DNA of 64,000 nt from Pyropia yezoensis (lineage: Eukaryota > Rhodophyta > Bangiophyceae > Bangiales > Bangiaceae). The notes beneath the pieces are model-generated. The model made no database searches. It saw nothing but the letters and a program-made list of their open reading frames with translations, and was not told the origin of the DNA. The position numbers were made by a program, and so were the translations under genes. Positions 63,145 through 64,000 of the stretch are shown here, in pieces (the stretch's first letter is position 1; the number at the start of each line of letters is the position of its first letter). The stretch is taken from contig CM020620.1 of the NCBI GenBank assembly GCA_009829735.1, positions 14,133,420 through 14,197,419 of the forward strand, given 5' to 3'.

Positions 63145-64000
63145 GCGGCCGGAAGGGCATAAATGGCGCTTCACTGGTCAAAAATCACCCCCCTCCTGAT
63201 ACAGGATTCGCCGCTCTGAGCGTGTGCCACGGCGAAGTCGGGCCGCCGACAGGCTCGTTTCCGGATCGGGCAATGATTTCTGCTTACCGACTGTACGGGG
63301 GGCGAGTTGCCACCGCGTCCCAAGTTAAGGTCGGCAAGTCGCCGGGACCCGGGATAGTTCCCCCGCGATCCACCATGGCCTTGGCCCGCTGTATGTCTTC
63401 GACCTCCTCGTCGTCCAGGAAGGCAAACTGGTCCGTCCTGAAGCCGGCAGGGAACCCGACCCTACGGGGATACTTCTCCCGTAGGCGGTCCCATACCCGA
63501 CCCATCGCTGCGCCAAGTCGGCCACAGCGAATAACAGTGAACCCCTCCTCATATAGAGGCCAAGCGGGGTAAAACCACCGCCCCAAGGCCTCACGCGGGA
63601 CAACTTGTCCCGCCTCCGGGGGAGATCCCGCCGTCAACCCAAAGCCGGGTGACGCGGGAGTCCCATCCCCCGGAGCGATCGCGGAGCCCCCGCCGGAAGT
63701 CCCGGCGGGCGCTGCACCGTAGGAGGTGTCCTCCATACGTTCGTCGAGAGAGTCCGTCTCCACTCCTGGGGTCGCCATGGCTCTCCCCAAGTTGGGGAGA
63801 GACGCCCTGGCTACGGCGGCACGAGATCCGCCTCGAGTTGAGGGGGACTCCGATCGTGGGTAGACGGGTGGCCTCCCCAGCGTGGGGCGGCCCCGTGGAC
63901 GGTGAAGGGGAGGTGGTGGTGAAGGTGAAGTGAGAACCGGGGAGAGCAAGCTGCCGAGTGGGCAAGATTGAGGAGAGGGGCGGTCAACGTGACCGTCTCC

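Larger units (their letters stand above)
61961..63293 (-). mobile_element. Tc1/mariner element, 1333 bp, in the Gypsy-3 antisense gene
   Basis: 29-bp perfect terminal inverted repeats (start CAGTCGGTAAGC; 61961-61989 and 63265-63293), flanked by TA on both sides (61959-61960, 63294-63295). It encodes one transposase on the minus strand. Perfect ends, an intact frame and a clean empty-site reconstruction indicate a recent insertion. The undisrupted site is seen in Gypsy-1 at about 11107. Confidence 0.96.
60500..63778 (-). pseudogene. Gypsy-3 antisense accessory gene split by a Tc1/mariner insertion
   Basis: Runs from the conserved ATG at 63778 (MATPGVETDSLDERMEDTS) to TAG at 60502-60500. The Tc1/mariner element 61961-63293 interrupts it at a TA inside a Tyr codon (PPY|LHEAD). 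Excising the element with one TA joins the two halves in frame, giving one uninterrupted protein of about 647 residues with the same helical middle and Arg/Ser-rich tail as in Gypsy-1. The position that is a stop in Gypsy-1 is Phe here. The convergent pol frame ends about 115 bp away. The frame is also open for 57 codons upstream of the ATG, so a longer form is possible. An intact frame before the insertion argues that the gene was functional when this copy arrived. Confidence 0.8.
53875..64000 (+). mobile_element. Gypsy-3: chromovirus with antisense gene, 3' end outside the window
   Basis: Starts with the LTR 53875-54343 inside the piggyBac remnant. It continues through primer-binding site, gag, pol and the convergent minus-strand antisense gene, and runs off the window before its 3' LTR (the last bases correspond to about 10405 of Gypsy-1). 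It is closer to intact than Gypsy-1: pol has one nonsense codon and a one-base loss in the chromodomain, gag a stop about 11 codons early. The antisense gene is unbroken except for a Tc1/mariner insertion. Confidence 0.92.

Overview
The window is eukaryotic nuclear DNA, very GC-rich, with long intron-poor coding regions, huge G/C and CGG-type low-complexity tracts, and dense transposable elements. The conserved host proteins and the style of sequence fit a bangiophyte red alga (Porphyra/Pyropia type) best; that assignment is inference. No tRNA, rRNA or CRISPR array was seen.

Host genes. At the left edge is the last exon of a DNAJC21/JJJ1-type ribosome-biogenesis J-protein (178-1971, +). Next is a secreted Cys/Trp-rich protein made of four tandem repeats that I cannot place in a known family (3466-4185, -). 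After about 5.6 kb without a supported gene come transposons from 9.8 to 40.3 kb. Then follow a twin-CX9C CHCHD2/MIX17-like mitochondrial protein (40604-41224, +), a 1545-residue ARID protein resembling the SWI1/ARID1 subunit of SWI/SNF (42015-46652, -) and, divergent from it, a DUF1997-family protein (47583-48743, +).

Mobile elements. Three copies of one Ty3/gypsy chromovirus family are present: Gypsy-1 (9817-22902, minus, complete, 469-bp LTRs, 5-bp target duplication CCTTG), Gypsy-2 (24440-29999, minus, old, deleted and mosaic) and Gypsy-3 (53875 to beyond the window end, plus). A solo LTR of the same family lies at 53376-53844 (target duplication AACGG). A complete Ty1/copia element (31788-40301, minus, target duplication GTCCG) sits about 300 bp upstream of the CHCHD2-like gene. 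A piggyBac-like transposase pseudogene (51876-53375) is broken by the solo LTR and Gypsy-3. A 1333-bp Tc1/mariner element (61961-63293) is inserted in Gypsy-3.

The most unusual signals are in the gypsy family. (1) Each copy carries, between pol and the 3' LTR, a long convergent gene on the strand opposite gag-pol (about 647 codons, Arg/Ser-rich C-terminus). Its protein is conserved even in the old copy. (2) The family is studded with short inverted repeats, most of them around a 5-nt centre of the form AACTN/NAGTT, with arms up to 11 bp. They run through LTR, gag, pol and the antisense gene, and two LTR sites differ between copies by paired changes. (3) The antisense strand of the LTR can encode a Cys cluster that resembles a Zn2Cys6 motif.

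Assembly caveat. A 500-base N gap (15841-16340) is flanked by a 3.2-kb direct duplication of Gypsy-1 pol whose two copies differ only by three single-base homopolymer indels, so it is probably false. Single-base indels in short runs also account for three frameshifts in the copia element, so some pseudogene lesions may be consensus errors.
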